DNA from: Alphaproteobacteria bacterium
GTDB lineage: Bacteria > Pseudomonadota > Alphaproteobacteria > UBA8366
DNA length: 5,208 nt
Direction: 5' to 3'
Assembly: GCA_029861675.1 (NCBI GenBank)
Contig: JAOTYV010000314.1
Span: 1-5,208, forward strand
The notes beneath the pieces were generated by a model that was not told the DNA's origin, did not search any database, and worked only from the letters and a program-made list of their open reading frames with translations. Positions 4,988 through 5,208 of this stretch are shown one piece after another. Positions within the stretch are counted from its first letter, which is position 1. Every line of letters starts with the position of its first letter. The position numbers were made by a program, and so were the translations under genes.

Positions 4988-5208
4988 TCACTCGATCTCA
5001 TCTTCGGTGGCGGGCGCGGTCAGGCCCCAGGTCCAGTCATTGGCCGCCGATCCGGCGGTGGCGGTCAGGGTCGATTGCTCCGGTCCCGGCGCGGCCGAGA
5101 GCTTCGTCATGCGCGACTTGCCGTCCGCGTTCAGCACGAAGGTGACGCCGCGCCGGTTCAGCGCCCAGGCGGTTTCCGTTTCGCCCTGCGCCGCCGGGCG
5201 GGTTTCGC
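4988..5208 (-). CDS. C-terminal part of an unrecognised protein, 5' end beyond the window
   Basis: A minus-strand frame stays open from the window edge to TGA at 4990-4988 and gives 72 residues. It has no start codon in the window that marks a gene start. It begins ETRPAAQGETETAWALNRR, continues with GVTFVLNADGKSRMTKL, and ends NDWTWGLTAPATEDEIE. Codon third positions are mostly G or C, as in the neighbouring genes, which supports real coding. The composition is soluble, with a Pro/Ala/Thr-rich acidic tail and no membrane segment in this part. I do not recognise a family. It converges on the tRNA-Gly gene, with 80 bases between them. Confidence 0.65.
   Translation of the reverse strand, partial: ETRPAAQGETETAWALNRRGVTFVLNADGKSRMTKLSAAPGPEQSTLTATAGSAANDWTWGLTAPATEDEIE

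Noticed and set aside
1..5208. Mobile element, CRISPR array, toxin-antitoxin or phage-defence system
   Set aside because: I saw no transposase, terminal repeats, spaced direct repeats or defence-type domains on either strand. The tRNA has no integrase or partial tRNA copy beside it.

Overview
The window looks like chromosomal DNA from a GC-rich alphaproteobacterium. This rests on the alphaproteobacterial style of several proteins: a Trm112-like protein without zinc cysteines, a thioredoxin-TPR protein with an intact WCGPC site, and a stand-alone Ala-tRNA(Pro) deacylase of the Caulobacter type. The placement is inferred from family knowledge and not from a search. I see no insertion sequence, phage gene, CRISPR array or sign of recent transfer.

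Layout. Positions 1-914 (+) hold the C-terminal three quarters of a UbiH/UbiF/COQ6-type flavin monooxygenase, whose start lies upstream of the window. It converges, with only 19 bases between stop codons, on a long minus-strand gene series. Read in its own direction (4731 down to 934), that series is: YbaK/ProX-type Ala-tRNA(Pro) deacylase; CnoX-like thioredoxin-TPR protein; stand-alone LON substrate-binding-domain protein; Trm112-like small protein; DUF971 protein; PhzF-family isomerase-like protein. From the CnoX-like gene downward the gaps are 7-49 bases and no terminator is evident, so these five genes probably form one operon. The deacylase is set apart by 107 bases and an 11-bp inverted repeat at its 3' end. 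Divergent from it is a tRNA-Gly(GCC) gene (4833-4907, +) with a good sigma-70-like promoter. The right end (4988-5208, -) carries the last 72 codons of a gene I do not recognise.

How the genes fit together. Most of the minus-strand cluster concerns protein quality: clearing of mischarged Ala-tRNA(Pro), a thiol-active holdase-like chaperone, and a LON-type substrate-recognition domain. Two small proteins of poorly known role (Trm112-like and DUF971) travel with them. The monooxygenase points to ubiquinone synthesis. The window is mostly ordinary housekeeping DNA. The points most worth a second look are the poorly understood CnoX-LON-Trm112-DUF971 cluster, the cysteine-poor Trm112, the overlapping divergent promoters at 4788-4820, the inverted repeat at 4156-4201, and the unrecognised partial gene at the right edge.
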